Numbered from the stretch's first letter, positions 10,109 to 19,334 are shown. The stretch is 64,000 nt of DNA from Shewanella sp. SNU WT4 (GCF_006494715.1 NZ_CP041151.1:186001-250000); one strand, 5' to 3'. The notes: a model not told the origin generated them from the sequence alone. Translations and numbers: made by a program.

Positions 10109-11929
10109 ATGTTTAGGTTAGTTATGAAGTCCACCTTGGCGGTAAGCTTATTCTTTGCCAACGCGTGTGTTGCGGCCACTGATTTTGCGCATTTAAGTCA
10201 AACCCACGAATTATTACCACCAACAACGCCTTGGCAAGGCAGTAGCGAATCCTTATTCCAACCCCAGCACCCCTTAGCCACGGCCTTTGAGCTTAGCCAA
10301 GGGTTAACCAGCCCAAACTATCAACAGACTATGGCTTACTTAGATAAGTTAATGGCGCAATCATCCCAAATTAACAAGATGAGCTTAGGTAAAAGCCCGC
10401 AGGGGCGCGATATCTGGATGTATGTAGTCTCTAAGGAGGGCGCTGATAATGCCGCCGCCCTAAGGTCCAATCGCAAACCTAGCCTGTTAGTGCAAGCTGG
10501 CATTCACTCAGGGGAAATTGACGGTAAAGATGCGGGCATGATGTTAATTCGAGACATAATCACAGGCGCGAAGGCGCACCTGCTCGATAACGCCAATTTG
10601 CTATTTATTCCCATATTTAATGTCGATGGCCATGAACGCCAAGGGCAATTTAATCGCGTTAATCAGCGCGGCCCTGAGATTAGCGGTTGGCGCACTACGG
10701 CTCAAAATCTCAATTTAAACCGCGACTACGCCAAGAGCGACAGCGCTGAAATGCAGGCGTTATTGCCAGCCATTCATCTGTGGCAACCGTCGTTATATTT
10801 AGATGTGCATGTCACTGATGGTATCGACTATCAATATGACATCACCTTTGGCTATAACCTCAAACAAGGCTTAAGCCCAAGCATTAATACTTGGTTTGAT
10901 AGTGAATATCGCCCGGCGGTGGAGATGAGCCTCAGCCAACATGGCCACATTCCAGGCCCCTTAGTCTTTGCCATTGATAACCGAGATATCAGCCAAGGCA
11001 TGAGCCACTGGAATCCAGAGCCTAGATTTTCAAATGGTTATGGTGATGCGCGCCATTTGCCTACTGTATTAGTCGAAAACCACAGCTTAAAGCCTTATCG
11101 CCAGCGGGTATTAGGCACCTATGTGCTGTTAGAGCAAAGTTTGCAGACCTTAGCCGCTAAGCAAGCCTCACTGAAAGCTGCCATCACTAAAGATCAGAAC
11201 CGTTACCCAAGCTTAGTGACCTTAAGTTGGATTGATGAAGCGCAGCCACAGAGTTGGGATTTTAAAGGCATAGATTATCGAGTTGAAACCAGCACAATTA
11301 GCGGTGATAAAGTGGTGCGCTGGACGGGCGAGCCCAAGCTTTATGAGAACCTTAAGCTCATCGGTAATACTCGCAGCGATAAACAAACTCGGCGACCATC
11401 GGCCTATTATGTGTTGCCGCAGTGGACCGAAGTCATAGCTAGACTGCAAATTCATGGCATCGATATGAGCCCACTCATGGGTGAAAGCAAACTCAAATTG
11501 CAGCAATACACTTTTACTAGTCGCCAATTTGGCGATAAAGATTATGAAGGCCGGCAACGAGTTAGCACTACCAGTCGCTTAAATGACATTAATGCGACTC
11601 TGCCTAAAGGCACAATGAAGATTAGTACTCGCCAGCCACTTGGCGATTTAGCGATATTACTGCTGGAACCCGACTCCCCAGATTCGTTATTGCAATGGGG
11701 GCTCTTTAATCCGATTTTTACTCGCACTGAATATATGGAAGATTATGCCGTCGAGCCATTAGCCCAGCAAATGCTCAAAGATAATCCGCAGTTACAAAAA
11801 GAATTTGATGCTGCGCTGCAAGATAAAGCGTTTGCGGCCGACCCTAAGGCGCGGCTTGCTTGGTTTTATGAGCGCAGCCCTTATGCTGATGCCCACTATC
11901 AAGTGTACCCAGTGTTACGAGCTAAATAG
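10109..11929 (+). CDS. Secreted M14-family zinc carboxypeptidase
   Basis: A 606-residue protein with a Sec signal peptide (hydrophobic residues 8-20, cut near CVAA|TDF), so it should act in the periplasm or outside the cell. M14 metallopeptidase features are the zinc-binding HSGE (His133, Glu136), NLNRDYAK with the substrate-binding Asn-Arg pair, and the third zinc ligand in LYLDVHVTDG. A candidate catalytic glutamate lies in VLVENHS. The C-terminal 250 residues look like an accessory domain I do not recognise. A second ATG at 10124 is an alternative start. Possible substrates of the gsp system include such hydrolases, but that is only inference. It stands alone and converges on the GIY-YIG gene. 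Confidence 0.85.
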   Translation: MFRLVMKSTLAVSLFFANACVAATDFAHLSQTHELLPPTTPWQGSSESLFQPQHPLATAFELSQGLTSPNYQQTMAYLDKLMAQSSQINKMSLGKSPQGRDIWMYVVSKEGADNAAALRSNRKPSLLVQAGIHSGEIDGKDAGMMLIRDIITGAKAHLLDNANLLFIPIFNVDGHERQGQFNRVNQRGPEISGWRTTAQNLNLNRDYAKSDSAEMQALLPAIHLWQPSLYLDVHVTDGIDYQYDITFGYNLKQGLSPSINTWFDSEYRPAVEMSLSQHGHIPGPLVFAIDNRDISQGMSHWNPEPRFSNGYGDARHLPTVLVENHSLKPYRQRVLGTYVLLEQSLQTLAAKQASLKAAITKDQNRYPSLVTLSWIDEAQPQSWDFKGIDYRVETSTISGDKVVRWTGEPKLYENLKLIGNTRSDKQTRRPSAYYVLPQWTEVIARLQIHGIDMSPLMGESKLKLQQYTFTSRQFGDKDYEGRQRVSTTSRLNDINATLPKGTMKISTRQPLGDLAILLLEPDSPDSLLQWGLFNPIFTRTEYMEDYAVEPLAQQMLKDNPQLQKEFDAALQDKAFAADPKARLAWFYERSPYADAHYQVYPVLRAK

Positions 11930-11944
11930 CCTAACTGCCAAATA

Positions 11945-12010
11945 GTGGCGCAGACATTTGATTAGATGCTTTTAAATCAAAGCATTAATGAAGGGCAAAC
12001 GCTGCGCCAC
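11945..12010. repeat. Nested inverted repeat between convergent genes
   Basis: GTGGCGCAG (11945-11953) pairs with CTGCGCCAC (12002-12010). Inside it ATGCTTT (11966-11972) pairs with AAAGCAT (11979-11985). The structure sits between the ends of the carboxypeptidase and GIY-YIG genes and could terminate or insulate both, although neither side has a proper T-run. Confidence 0.6.
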
Positions 12011-12070
12011 ATGCAGCCATCAGTGATGGTAACAAGACAATGAAGCAACGAATGAGACAACCAGAGACGG

Positions 12071-12376
12071 CTAACCATGGCTGATTAAAGAGACGGCAGA
12101 ATTGAGGGCGCTATCAATTAACGCTAACTTTTGCTGACGTTTAAGCTTTTTAACGGCGATTTCGCGGCGCAGCGCATCGCCATGGCTGCCGACCACTTCT
12201 TGATAAACTAAGGTCAGCGGCCCTTTACCACGCAGAAAGCGCGCCGTTTTTGGGGAGTTAGCTTGATGCTCACTGAACCTGCGCGCGACATCGAGCGTGA
12301 TGCCAGTGTAAAGCTGACCAGCATGGCACTGCACTATGTATAAATACCACATTCGAGCCTGAGTTTCAGCGCCCAT
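12071..12376 (-). CDS. GIY-YIG nuclease-fold protein, YhbQ/UPF0213 type
   Basis: A 101-residue single-domain protein. WYLYIVQCHAGQLYTGIT provides the paired YIV and YTG strands of the GIY-YIG fold, followed by the RRFSEHQ helix with its conserved arginine. Family members of this size are widespread and some have DNA-nicking activity, but a cellular role is not settled. The ATG at 12376 has GGAAGAA upstream; a second ATG at 12352 is possible. It converges with the carboxypeptidase gene and lies downstream of the ferritin on the same strand, behind that gene's terminator. Confidence 0.87.
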   Translation of the reverse strand: MGAETQARMWYLYIVQCHAGQLYTGITLDVARRFSEHQANSPKTARFLRGKGPLTLVYQEVVGSHGDALRREIAVKKLKRQQKLALIDSALNSAVSLISHG

Positions 12377-12631
12377 GCATTTCTTCCTTAACTATCCGTA
12401 TGCTATTAATAAGCTTTAACTTTCTCACTCGCACCTCTTAGCCATACTAGCGCTATCAACTGGCCCATAGCACTGGTGCAAGCCATAACGGCCTATTCCA
12501 TAAAAGCTTATAGATTAAAGCAAATACTTAAATAGCTAATACATGGCAAAGTTTGGCTAAGCATAGTAACGGCGCACTTACTGCGAATGCGAGGTTAAGG
12601 ATTTTACACTGGGTATTGTTGGCTTTAAATA

Positions 12632-12660
12632 AACAAAGAGCCTAGTTTAGGCTCTTTGTT
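12632..12660 (-). terminator. Rho-independent terminator after the ferritin gene
   Basis: AACAAAGAGCC and GGCTCTTTGTT form an eleven-pair stem (arms 12632-12642 and 12650-12660) with T residues continuing on the minus strand. It lies 13 bases past the ferritin stop. The rest of 12377-12631 holds no gene I can recognise. Confidence 0.88.
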
Positions 12661-12672
12661 ATGGATTTAAGC

Positions 12673-13200
12673 TTAAGTCGCTGCTGGACTCATGATGCTC
12701 GCGCTTGCTTGGGTTGCCATTGCATCGAGCTCTTTATCAATGAAGAATAAGGCTTTGCCGTCTTCACCCACTAAAATGATGCGATCGACAATCGATTTAA
12801 ACAGCTTTTCTTCTTCGTGCTGCTCGGCCACATACCACTGTAAAAAGTGGAAGGTGGAGTAGTCTTGGGTCATAAAGGCCGTATGTGCTAACTCGTTAAT
12901 CTTGCGGGTAATTAACTGTTCATGCTCTAAAGTTTGCTGCATTAATTGCAGTAGCGACTGGTAGTGATGGGCAGGAGCGGCAATGGCGCCAATTAACGGT
13001 ACGCCTCCAGTTTCACTCACATAAGTAAACAAGCGGCGCATGTGCTGCATTTCTTCATCAGCATGGCTGCGCATAAATTTGGCGGCGCCTTCAAAGCCCT
13101 TGTCTTCGCACCAGGCGCTCATCTGTAAATACAAATTAGAGGAATAAAATTCCATGTTAATTTGCTCATTTAACTTGTCGATCATTGCACTTGCTAACAT
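12673..13200 (-). CDS. ftnA: Non-heme ferritin
   Basis: A 175-residue iron-storage protein of the bacterial FtnA type. The ferroxidase ligands are recognisable: Glu in INMEFYSSN, the ExxH pair in [10 protein letters not shown], Glu in EHEQLITRK, and the Gln/Glu cluster in [11 protein letters not shown]. It should form a 24-subunit shell storing ferric iron in the cytosol. The start at 13200 is set by AGGGAAG five bases upstream; the frame is open 19 codons further but without ferritin homology. The upstream AT-rich region may hold regulatory sites, but no clear Fur box was found. Confidence 0.94.
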   Translation of the reverse strand: MLASAMIDKLNEQINMEFYSSNLYLQMSAWCEDKGFEGAAKFMRSHADEEMQHMRRLFTYVSETGGVPLIGAIAAPAHHYQSLLQLMQQTLEHEQLITRKINELAHTAFMTQDYSTFHFLQWYVAEQHEEEKLFKSIVDRIILVGEDGKALFFIDKELDAMATQASASIMSPAAT

Positions 13201-13437
13201 AACACTTCCCTTTAACGACACAGATTCTTGTGCGTTATTGTGCCAACCTAAGCTCAAATTGCAACCACTGATAAAATTAACATATTGATTTAAAATAATA
13301 ATTAATCTTATTCGCCGCTAACCATTAATACGATTGGTTTAAGTGCACACTTTTCACGGATATCTGCGCACAATTCATGATCATCCTTGGCTACCGTGGC
13401 ATAATATTGCCAATTTTTACAGCCCAGAGAACTTCCT

Positions 13438-14682
13438 ATGTCAAGCCGCCATGACCCATGTAGCCAACCAGGTTTGCTTCATCCTGACGCCGCAATTCCT
13501 TTATTGCTGGAACAAGTCAATGCTATTACTGCAACCGAAGTGGTATTACTGCCTCAGGCCTTAGGTCGGGTACTGGCTGAAGATCTGGTTTCTGCCATTG
13601 ATTTGCCTCCATTTGCTAATTCCGCTATGGATGGCTTTGCCTTTCGCCATCAAGACTGGCAGGCAGGCCAAGCTCTGACCTTAATCGGGCAATCATTTGC
13701 AGGCCACCCTTACCTTGGCGATTATCAGCCCGGCACTTGTATCCGCATTATGACTGGCGCGCCAGTGCCTGCGGGTTACGATAGTGTGCAGATGCAAGAA
13801 CTCGCGCAAGTCAATGGCGACCAAGTGCTACTTGAGGCGGTTAAGGAGTTAGGCGAAAACGTGCGCCAGCGCGGTGAAGAACTCAGCCAAGGCACTAAAG
13901 TTTTACATAAAGGCTGCCACATAGGCCCCGCCGAAATGGGCGTGCTCGCGACCATAGGGATTGCTCAGCTTAAAGTGCTGCGCCGCCTTAACGTGGCGTT
14001 TTTCTCTACTGGCGATGAGCTTATGCCTGTGGGTAGTGAGTTAGGTCATGGTCAAATTTATGATTCTAATCGTTATTCTCTGCAAGGCTTACTGAGCCGC
14101 GCCGGTGTTGACGTTATTGATTTGGGCGTGATTAAAGATGATCCAGAAGCCATTCGCGAAGCCTTTATCAATGCGGCTAGCAAGGCAGATTTAGTGTTAA
14201 CCTCAGGCGGCGTGTCTGTGGGGGAAGCCGATTACACTAAGCAAATTTTGGATGAAGAAGGCCAAATCACTTTCTGGAAACTCGCCATTAAACCCGGCAA
14301 GCCTTTTGCCTTTGGTCATATTGCCAAAGCGATTTTTTGCGGGCTGCCAGGTAATCCTGTGTCTTCCATGGTGACTTTTTACAAGATAGTGGTGCCTATT
14401 CTCAATAAATTACAAGGCTTACCACAAACGCCACCAGTGCGAATTAAGGCCACGCTGCAACAAGCGATTCGCAAGCAAGCGGGACGAGTTGAATATCAGC
14501 GCGGTATTTTAAGCACTAGCGCCGATGGTGTTGCCAAGGTTGCCACCACTGGCAGCCAAGGCTCAGGCATGCTCACCTCTATGACCCTTGCCAACTGCTT
14601 TATAGTGCTTGAGCAAATGCAAGGGGACACGCCAGCGGGCAGTGAAGTGTTAGTTGAGCCTTTTAATTACCTATTGGATTAA
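13438..14682 (+). CDS. moeA: Molybdopterin molybdenumtransferase MoeA
   Basis: A 414-residue cytosolic enzyme that inserts molybdate into adenylylated molybdopterin, the last common step of Moco synthesis. The N-terminal region has PPFANSAMDGFAF (about residues 57-69), a signature of MoeA. The MPT-binding GEphyrin-like core shows FSTGDELMPVG, DSNRYSL and TSGGVSVGEADY. Length is typical. It is five bases upstream of moeB and feeds the FDH enzymes encoded later in the window. Confidence 0.97.
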   Translation: MSSRHDPCSQPGLLHPDAAIPLLLEQVNAITATEVVLLPQALGRVLAEDLVSAIDLPPFANSAMDGFAFRHQDWQAGQALTLIGQSFAGHPYLGDYQPGTCIRIMTGAPVPAGYDSVQMQELAQVNGDQVLLEAVKELGENVRQRGEELSQGTKVLHKGCHIGPAEMGVLATIGIAQLKVLRRLNVAFFSTGDELMPVGSELGHGQIYDSNRYSLQGLLSRAGVDVIDLGVIKDDPEAIREAFINAASKADLVLTSGGVSVGEADYTKQILDEEGQITFWKLAIKPGKPFAFGHIAKAIFCGLPGNPVSSMVTFYKIVVPILNKLQGLPQTPPVRIKATLQQAIRKQAGRVEYQRGILSTSADGVAKVATTGSQGSGMLTSMTLANCFIVLEQMQGDTPAGSEVLVEPFNYLLD

Positions 14683-14687
14683 TCCCT

Positions 14688-15452
14688 ATGTCGCACTCTG
14701 AAGAAATCCTTAGCGATGCTGAAATGCTAAGGTATAGCCGCCAAATTTCGATTAAATCGATTGATCTTGATGGCCAAGAAAAGATCAAGCAAGCCAAGGT
14801 GTTGATGATAGGCGCAGGCGGTTTAGGCTGCACGGCCAGCCAATACTTAGTGGTTGCTGGCATTGGCGAGCTCACCTTAGTGGATTTTGATACGGTTGAG
14901 CTATCAAACTTACAACGCCAAGTGCTGCATCAAGACCACAACATTGGCCAAGCCAAGGTGGATTCTGCCAAGCAAAGCTTAGAGCAACTCAATCCTTATA
15001 CGCGCATAGTGACAATGCAAGCCGTTCTCGATGATGAGCAAATGCAGCAACTGATAGCTGAGCACGACATAGTGGTGGATTGCACCGATAATGTGGCGGT
15101 ACGCGAGCAATTAAACCTCGGCTGCTATCGTCATAAAGTGCCGTTGGTGTCAGCCGCCGCGATTCGCATGGAAGGCTTAATCACAGTCTTTGACTATCAA
15201 GACCATACACCATGCTATCAGTGCTTTAGCCAGTTGTTTGGCGAGCAGCAATTAACGTGTGTGGAATCAGGCATATTAGCCCCTGTGGTTGGCCTAGTGG
15301 GCTGCCTACAAGCCACTGAAACCATTAAGCTGATTACCGGCATAGGTCGCAGCTTAAGTGGCCGCCTGTTAATGATAGATACCATGACCATGGAATTTAG
15401 AGAAATGAAATTACTGGCGCAGCCCAATTGCCCAGTATGTGGTTTGCACTAA
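14688..15452 (+). CDS. moeB: Molybdopterin-synthase adenylyltransferase MoeB
   Basis: A 254-residue ThiF/E1-like enzyme that adenylates the C-terminal Gly-Gly of MoaD before sulfur transfer. RYSRQI near residue 15, the nucleotide-binding GAGGLGC at about 44-50, and DNxxxRxxxN-like DNVAVREQLN are visible. Zinc ligands appear as CYQC and the C-terminal CPVCG. It directly follows moeA and ends before a bidirectional terminator. A ThiF role is less likely because no thiamine genes are nearby. Confidence 0.95.
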   Translation: MSHSEEILSDAEMLRYSRQISIKSIDLDGQEKIKQAKVLMIGAGGLGCTASQYLVVAGIGELTLVDFDTVELSNLQRQVLHQDHNIGQAKVDSAKQSLEQLNPYTRIVTMQAVLDDEQMQQLIAEHDIVVDCTDNVAVREQLNLGCYRHKVPLVSAAAIRMEGLITVFDYQDHTPCYQCFSQLFGEQQLTCVESGILAPVVGLVGCLQATETIKLITGIGRSLSGRLLMIDTMTMEFREMKLLAQPNCPVCGLH

Positions 15453-15481
15453 CTGCCAAGTTTGATGACCAAACTTCCATT

Positions 15482-15508
15482 AAAAAACCGCCATTAGGCG
15501 GTTTTTTT
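15482..15508. terminator. Bidirectional terminator between moeB and the pseudouridine synthase
   Basis: AAAAAACCGCC and GGCGGTTTTTT flank ATTA, giving A/T runs on both sides, so it can stop transcription from either direction. Confidence 0.93.
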
Positions 15509-15510
15509 AA

Positions 15511-16185
15511 CTACTTATGCTTTGGCCAGCTTAACGCCTCAGGCACTTGCCATGGGGTTAACACTGGAGTTAGCACTTCTTCGCTAAACCACTCGCCACT
15601 TGTGGGCAGCGCGGCAAACTGACAATCGCGGCCATTAAAACAAAAGCGCAATTGCCAAGCGTGTAAGTAACCGCGGTCACTATCATCGCCGCCATAAAGC
15701 TTATCCCCTAAAATGGGCACAGCTAATGAGGCTAAAGCCACGCGCAATTGATGGGTCTTGCCACTTAAGGGCTTAAGCAAATACAGCCGCTTACCTGAGA
15801 CTAAAGATTGCGAGAAAAATTGGGTAATTGCTGGGTTTTCTTTGGTGCGCAATAACTTGTATTGGCTGCGGCGCGATTTGGCCATATCACCAATCACACT
15901 GCCCTGCTTTTTCACTGGCTTGCTACCGGCGATGGCTAGGTAGTATTTCTGCACTTGATGCTGACTAAAAAGCTCACCAAATTGCTGCGCAGCCAGCAAT
16001 GTCTTAGCAAAAATCAATAAACCTGAGGTAATGGTATCGAGCCGATGGACTGGATATAAGTCCATGCCCAAATCCAAGGCTAATTGCGCGGCAACGCCAG
16101 CATGGCCGTCTTGAGAGTGAAAATGTACGCCTGCGGCTTTATTGATCACCACAAACTCTGGCTCATTGGCCACGATTTGATACAT
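15511..16185 (-). CDS. RluA-family RNA pseudouridine synthase
   Basis: A 224-residue enzyme of the RluA family. The catalytic motif HRLDTITSGLL (Asp within HRLD) lies near residues 47-57, and the family segments KYYLA and GKTHQLRVAL are present. It is short and lacks an S4 domain, like the compact RluA/TruC group. The RNA substrate cannot be told from sequence. It is oriented toward moeB and shares the bidirectional terminator with it. Confidence 0.88.
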   Translation of the reverse strand: MYQIVANEPEFVVINKAAGVHFHSQDGHAGVAAQLALDLGMDLYPVHRLDTITSGLLIFAKTLLAAQQFGELFSQHQVQKYYLAIAGSKPVKKQGSVIGDMAKSRRSQYKLLRTKENPAITQFFSQSLVSGKRLYLLKPLSGKTHQLRVALASLAVPILGDKLYGGDDSDRGYLHAWQLRFCFNGRDCQFAALPTSGEWFSEEVLTPVLTPWQVPEALSWPKHK

Positions 16186-16199
16186 AACTGTCTTAGTCG

Positions 16200-17519
16200 T
16201 TAAAATCGAATGCTTACTATCAAGCCGGGATGGTTGTCAGTGAGTTCGATAATGGCATGGTGGCGCGATAGTATCGCTTTTACCATCGACAGTCCAAGAC
16301 CAGTGCCAGCATGATGTCGACTTGGGTCTAAGCGCACTAAGCGATCAAACACTTTATCTTTGGCTTCATCAGGAATGCCTGGGCCGTTATCGCAAATTTG
16401 GATAAGATTGCCTTGCTGAATAATTTCAATGCGCGCGCCATCACCAGCATATTTAATGGCATTATCGACCAAGTTAAATAAAGCAGTAAATAGCAGGTAT
16501 TTATCAGCCTTAATGCTGTAATCATCGCCGCCAATAAAACTTAAGGTTTGATCTCTATCTTCTGCCACGGCTTGCGCCATATCGAGCAAATCGGCGCATA
16601 ACTCATGCAAGTTTAATGGCTGCAATTCTAGTTGCTGCTGGCCTTCTTCAATGCGGGTGATAGATAACATGGCATTGAACGTGGCTAAACAGTTATCTAA
16701 TTCTTCCAGCAATATGGCGCTGTCTTCCGCGATATTATTAGTGTCTGTCGTCGCTAACTTCTCAATCCCTATGCGGATATGAGATAGCGGCGTGCGTAGG
16801 TCGTGGGCGATATTATCTGTCACCCCTCGCACTGCCAACAAGTTGCGCTCAAAGGCATCGAGCACAGTATTAAACTGATTAGCTAATACATCAATTTCAT
16901 CGCACTGCCGGCTAATAGGTAAGCGCTTATCATACTGACCTTGCTGGATTTTCTGGCTGATTTTATTGTATTGCACTAAGCGCATGAGTAAGGCTTTAGA
17001 GAATAAATAGCCAGCGGCCAAGGTTACGACAATCGTAAACATTACAGCCCAAGTGGCGGCATTTAAAAACTTATTGATTAAGGTCGCCAACTGGTCGGTG
17101 CGGCTCGCAATCAAGACATCGCCATAGCGCGTATTAAGCAAACCACCGCGATAGAGATTCAGCTTTTCATGGCCTAAGGTCAAGATAGGAAACTCGCGGG
17201 TTTCGGGCAGAAAAGGTAAGTGTTCCGGCAAAAATGATAAAGCGCCGCGCGTAACATCACCGTCTTCCCACGCCACTAAAATGCCATTGGGATCGGGCGC
17301 ACTCACTTGAATCGCAAAGTTTTGGCGATTCACAGTATCAGCCAATTCTTGATAGCGCTGATACTCACTTTGGAGGTGAAATTCCAACTGATGTTGCTGC
17401 TCTATCACCAGTTGGCGATACAGCGAAAATAACAAGGTGCCAATAATGATCGTCACAAGCGAAGTAAATATGATGGTAATTCGCCACACACTACTGTGGT
17501 AAGGACGGATATTTTTCAT
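16200..17519 (-). CDS. Membrane sensor histidine kinase
   Basis: A 439-residue inner-membrane kinase. Transmembrane helices lie near residues 12-34 and 152-176, bounding a periplasmic sensor of about 115 residues, followed by HAMP. The HisKA phosphorylation site is NIAHDLRTPLSHIR. The ATPase domain has the N box (DNAIKY), G1 (DNGPGIP) and G2 (GTGLGLSMV). It probably phosphorylates the OmpR-type regulator encoded 60 bases upstream. Organisation with PepSY and YgiW genes resembles QseBC/PmrAB-like loci, but the signal is unknown. The window does not establish a symbol. Confidence 0.93.
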   Translation of the reverse strand: MKNIRPYHSSVWRITIIFTSLVTIIIGTLLFSLYRQLVIEQQHQLEFHLQSEYQRYQELADTVNRQNFAIQVSAPDPNGILVAWEDGDVTRGALSFLPEHLPFLPETREFPILTLGHEKLNLYRGGLLNTRYGDVLIASRTDQLATLINKFLNAATWAVMFTIVVTLAAGYLFSKALLMRLVQYNKISQKIQQGQYDKRLPISRQCDEIDVLANQFNTVLDAFERNLLAVRGVTDNIAHDLRTPLSHIRIGIEKLATTDTNNIAEDSAILLEELDNCLATFNAMLSITRIEEGQQQLELQPLNLHELCADLLDMAQAVAEDRDQTLSFIGGDDYSIKADKYLLFTALFNLVDNAIKYAGDGARIEIIQQGNLIQICDNGPGIPDEAKDKVFDRLVRLDPSRHHAGTGLGLSMVKAILSRHHAIIELTDNHPGLIVSIRF

Positions 17520-17557
17520 GTCACCCAGTTATCTTTTAATGATGATTCAAACAAGAA

Positions 17558-17571
17558 GCGGCCGAAGCCGC
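17558..17571 (-). other. UUCG-capped hairpin between regulator and kinase genes
   Basis: On the minus strand GCGGC-TTCG-GCCGC forms a five-pair stem with a UUCG tetraloop in the 60-base gap between the response-regulator stop and the kinase start. No T-run follows, so it is more likely an mRNA stability or attenuation element than a full terminator. Confidence 0.6.
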
Positions 17572-17579
17572 AACCAAGC

Positions 17580-18257
17580 TTAATGGCGATGACGTAAGCG
17601 ATAACCGGCGCCACGCACAGTTTCAATCAACTCGCCATGGCCGTATTCTTCAAACTTACGACGCAGCTTAGCAATATGTACATCAATCACATTGGTGCGC
17701 GGATCGAAGTGATAATCCCATACTGCTTCAAACAATAAGGTGCGGCTAATCACTTGATTAACATGCTCCATCAGATACTTAAGCAACTGAAACTCTTTTG
17801 GTTGCAGCATCAACTCATTGCCATCTAAGGTCACTTGGCGAGTCAGCAATTCCATTTCTAATGGGCCGACTTTCAAATCTGTCATCACTTGAATGGTTTG
17901 ACCGCGTTGCATCAACTTTTCGGCGCGCACTAACAGCTCAGAGAAGGCAAATGGCTTAGTCATGTAATCATCGCCGCCGGCACGCAGGCCTTTAACGCGC
18001 TCATCTACATGGCTTAGTGCCGACAAAATCAGCACAGGAGTTTGACTGCCAGTCGCACGCAGCGCGGCTAACAGTTTCAGACCGTCAAGTTGCGGCAACA
18101 TGCGGTCTAACAAAATAAGTTCATAATGGCCTGTGGTTGCCATTAATAACCCCTGATGGCCATCAGACGCAGTTTCGATATTGTAACCTTGCTCCTGAAA
18201 CCCTTTGACTATGTAATCTAGGGTGGTGGCATCATCTTCTACTAATAATATTTTCAT
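17580..18257 (-). CDS. OmpR/QseB-family response regulator
   Basis: A 225-residue DNA-binding regulator. The receiver domain has the acidic pair at VEDD (residues 6-9), the phosphoacceptor Asp in LILLDRMLPQ near residue 51, and the conserved Lys in MTKPF. The C-terminal winged helix carries LLKYLMEHVNQVISR and a DVHIAKLRRK recognition helix. It follows the PepSY gene by nine bases and precedes its cognate kinase. Targets are unknown. Confidence 0.94.
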   Translation of the reverse strand: MKILLVEDDATTLDYIVKGFQEQGYNIETASDGHQGLLMATTGHYELILLDRMLPQLDGLKLLAALRATGSQTPVLILSALSHVDERVKGLRAGGDDYMTKPFAFSELLVRAEKLMQRGQTIQVMTDLKVGPLEMELLTRQVTLDGNELMLQPKEFQLLKYLMEHVNQVISRTLLFEAVWDYHFDPRTNVIDVHIAKLRRKFEEYGHGELIETVRGAGYRLRHRH

Positions 18258-18266
18258 GCAAATTCC

Positions 18267-18800
18267 TCAGTGCCGGGTCAGTAATGGGATTGGCTGCATT
18301 CGATCGATATCAAATGCCTGCGTCTGCGCCTTACTGCCATTTAAAATAGTAAATTCGAGATAATTAATGCCAAGATCATTATCAAGCTTCATGTAGATCA
18401 ACTTACCAGTATTTTTACCTATGGCTGAAGTGAGTAACTGCTTCATTTTATGGTTGCTAGCAACCAGTGAATTGGCCGCTCGGTATTCCGCCATATCTTT
18501 TGCTTGTAGTTTACTGGTGAATTTATGCAGCACTTGGCCAGTTTCGGCATTAACAACAAATTCTGTGTGTGATTTATCTTTGGTATCAACTAGCTCAATC
18601 TGGTAAACCAAACCCTTATCTTCAAGGCGGGTCTCAAACTCAGACACCACCCCTGGGGATAATTGCGCGACCTCAGCTATCACATTTAATGGTGCGCGCA
18701 CGTCACTCTGATTCAGTGACTTATATAAATTAGCATCGGCTAGCGCGCCTAAACTCAATGTGGGTAATAGCAAGCCTAAGCCATAAAGCCAAGGTTTCAT
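18267..18800 (-). CDS. Exported PepSY-domain protein
   Basis: A 177-residue protein with an N-terminal hydrophobic signal (MKPWLYGLGLLLPTLSLGAL, cut near ALA|DAN). A PepSY-like repeat is suggested by the ELVDTKDKSHTEFVVNAETGQVL segment split around residues 70-95. PepSY proteins often accompany envelope-sensing two-component systems. The start at 18800 has GGAGAGACC immediately upstream; earlier in-frame starts lack this. It is co-oriented with the regulator and kinase genes, suggesting a shared operon. The exact function is unknown. Confidence 0.78.
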   Translation of the reverse strand: MKPWLYGLGLLLPTLSLGALADANLYKSLNQSDVRAPLNVIAEVAQLSPGVVSEFETRLEDKGLVYQIELVDTKDKSHTEFVVNAETGQVLHKFTSKLQAKDMAEYRAANSLVASNHKMKQLLTSAIGKNTGKLIYMKLDNDLGINYLEFTILNGSKAQTQAFDIDRMQPIPLLTRH

Positions 18801-18909
18801 GGTCTCTCCGATTGTCGAGCTAAATAGTCTCAATCCAGAATATCTGAATTGCACCAAGAATAGAAAAATTTAACACTAGGCAGTAACGACAATGGCAACG
18901 AGGAGAAGC

Positions 18910-18947
18910 TATTTGCCATGGTTTAACTCATTAAACAATGGCAAATA
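18910..18947 (-). other. Long hairpin between ygiW-like and PepSY genes
   Basis: Arms 18910-18926 and 18931-18947 are complementary over 16 of 17 positions around CTCA. No T-run follows in the direction of transcription, so it may uncouple expression of the first gene from the three downstream genes by processing or partial attenuation. Confidence 0.65.
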
Positions 18948-18962
18948 TAAATCAAGAATCAA

Positions 18963-19334
18963 CTACTTAACACTTTTAGTATTGTTAACAGGAACCAAAG
19001 TGATAGTTTCAACGTCGACTTCTTGACTACCAATATCGCTGTCCACTTCACCCACTAAAGTCACAGGTGTGGTCGCGTCAATGTCAAGTTCACGTAACAA
19101 TTTATCATCAATATCCACTTGTACTTGACCAGTTTCATCTTCAAACAAGTAATTGTCATCACCGAGATCCTGAATAAGATAACCTGTGATTTCCACATTA
19201 ACCTTATCATCAGCTGACGCGGCAGTTTTCGCATCCGTCACTTTAGCGGTAGTGCCTGGGCCAGTATACGCTGCCATTGCAGGCAAAGATAAACAACTGC
19301 CAAGCACTAATGCGATACTCAATTTCTTTAACAT
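18963..19334 (-). CDS. YgiW/YdeI-type periplasmic OB-fold (BOF) protein
   Basis: A 123-residue exported protein with a Sec signal peptide (MLKKLSIALVLGSCLSLPAM, cut near MAA|YTG). The mature part has the bacterial OB-fold pattern: VNVEITGYLIQDLGDDNYLF, then VQVDIDDKLL and TLVGEVDSDIG. Relatives in enterobacteria are linked to stress tolerance and lie beside qseBC. Here it is the first gene of a group continuing with PepSY, regulator and kinase genes, separated by a long hairpin. Ligand unknown. Confidence 0.85.
   Translation of the reverse strand: MLKKLSIALVLGSCLSLPAMAAYTGPGTTAKVTDAKTAASADDKVNVEITGYLIQDLGDDNYLFEDETGQVQVDIDDKLLRELDIDATTPVTLVGEVDSDIGSQEVDVETITLVPVNNTKSVK

Noticed and set aside
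13201..13437. Fur box upstream of the ferritin gene
   Set aside because: The region is AT-rich with short GATAAT-like pieces, but no 19-base Fur consensus could be aligned well.
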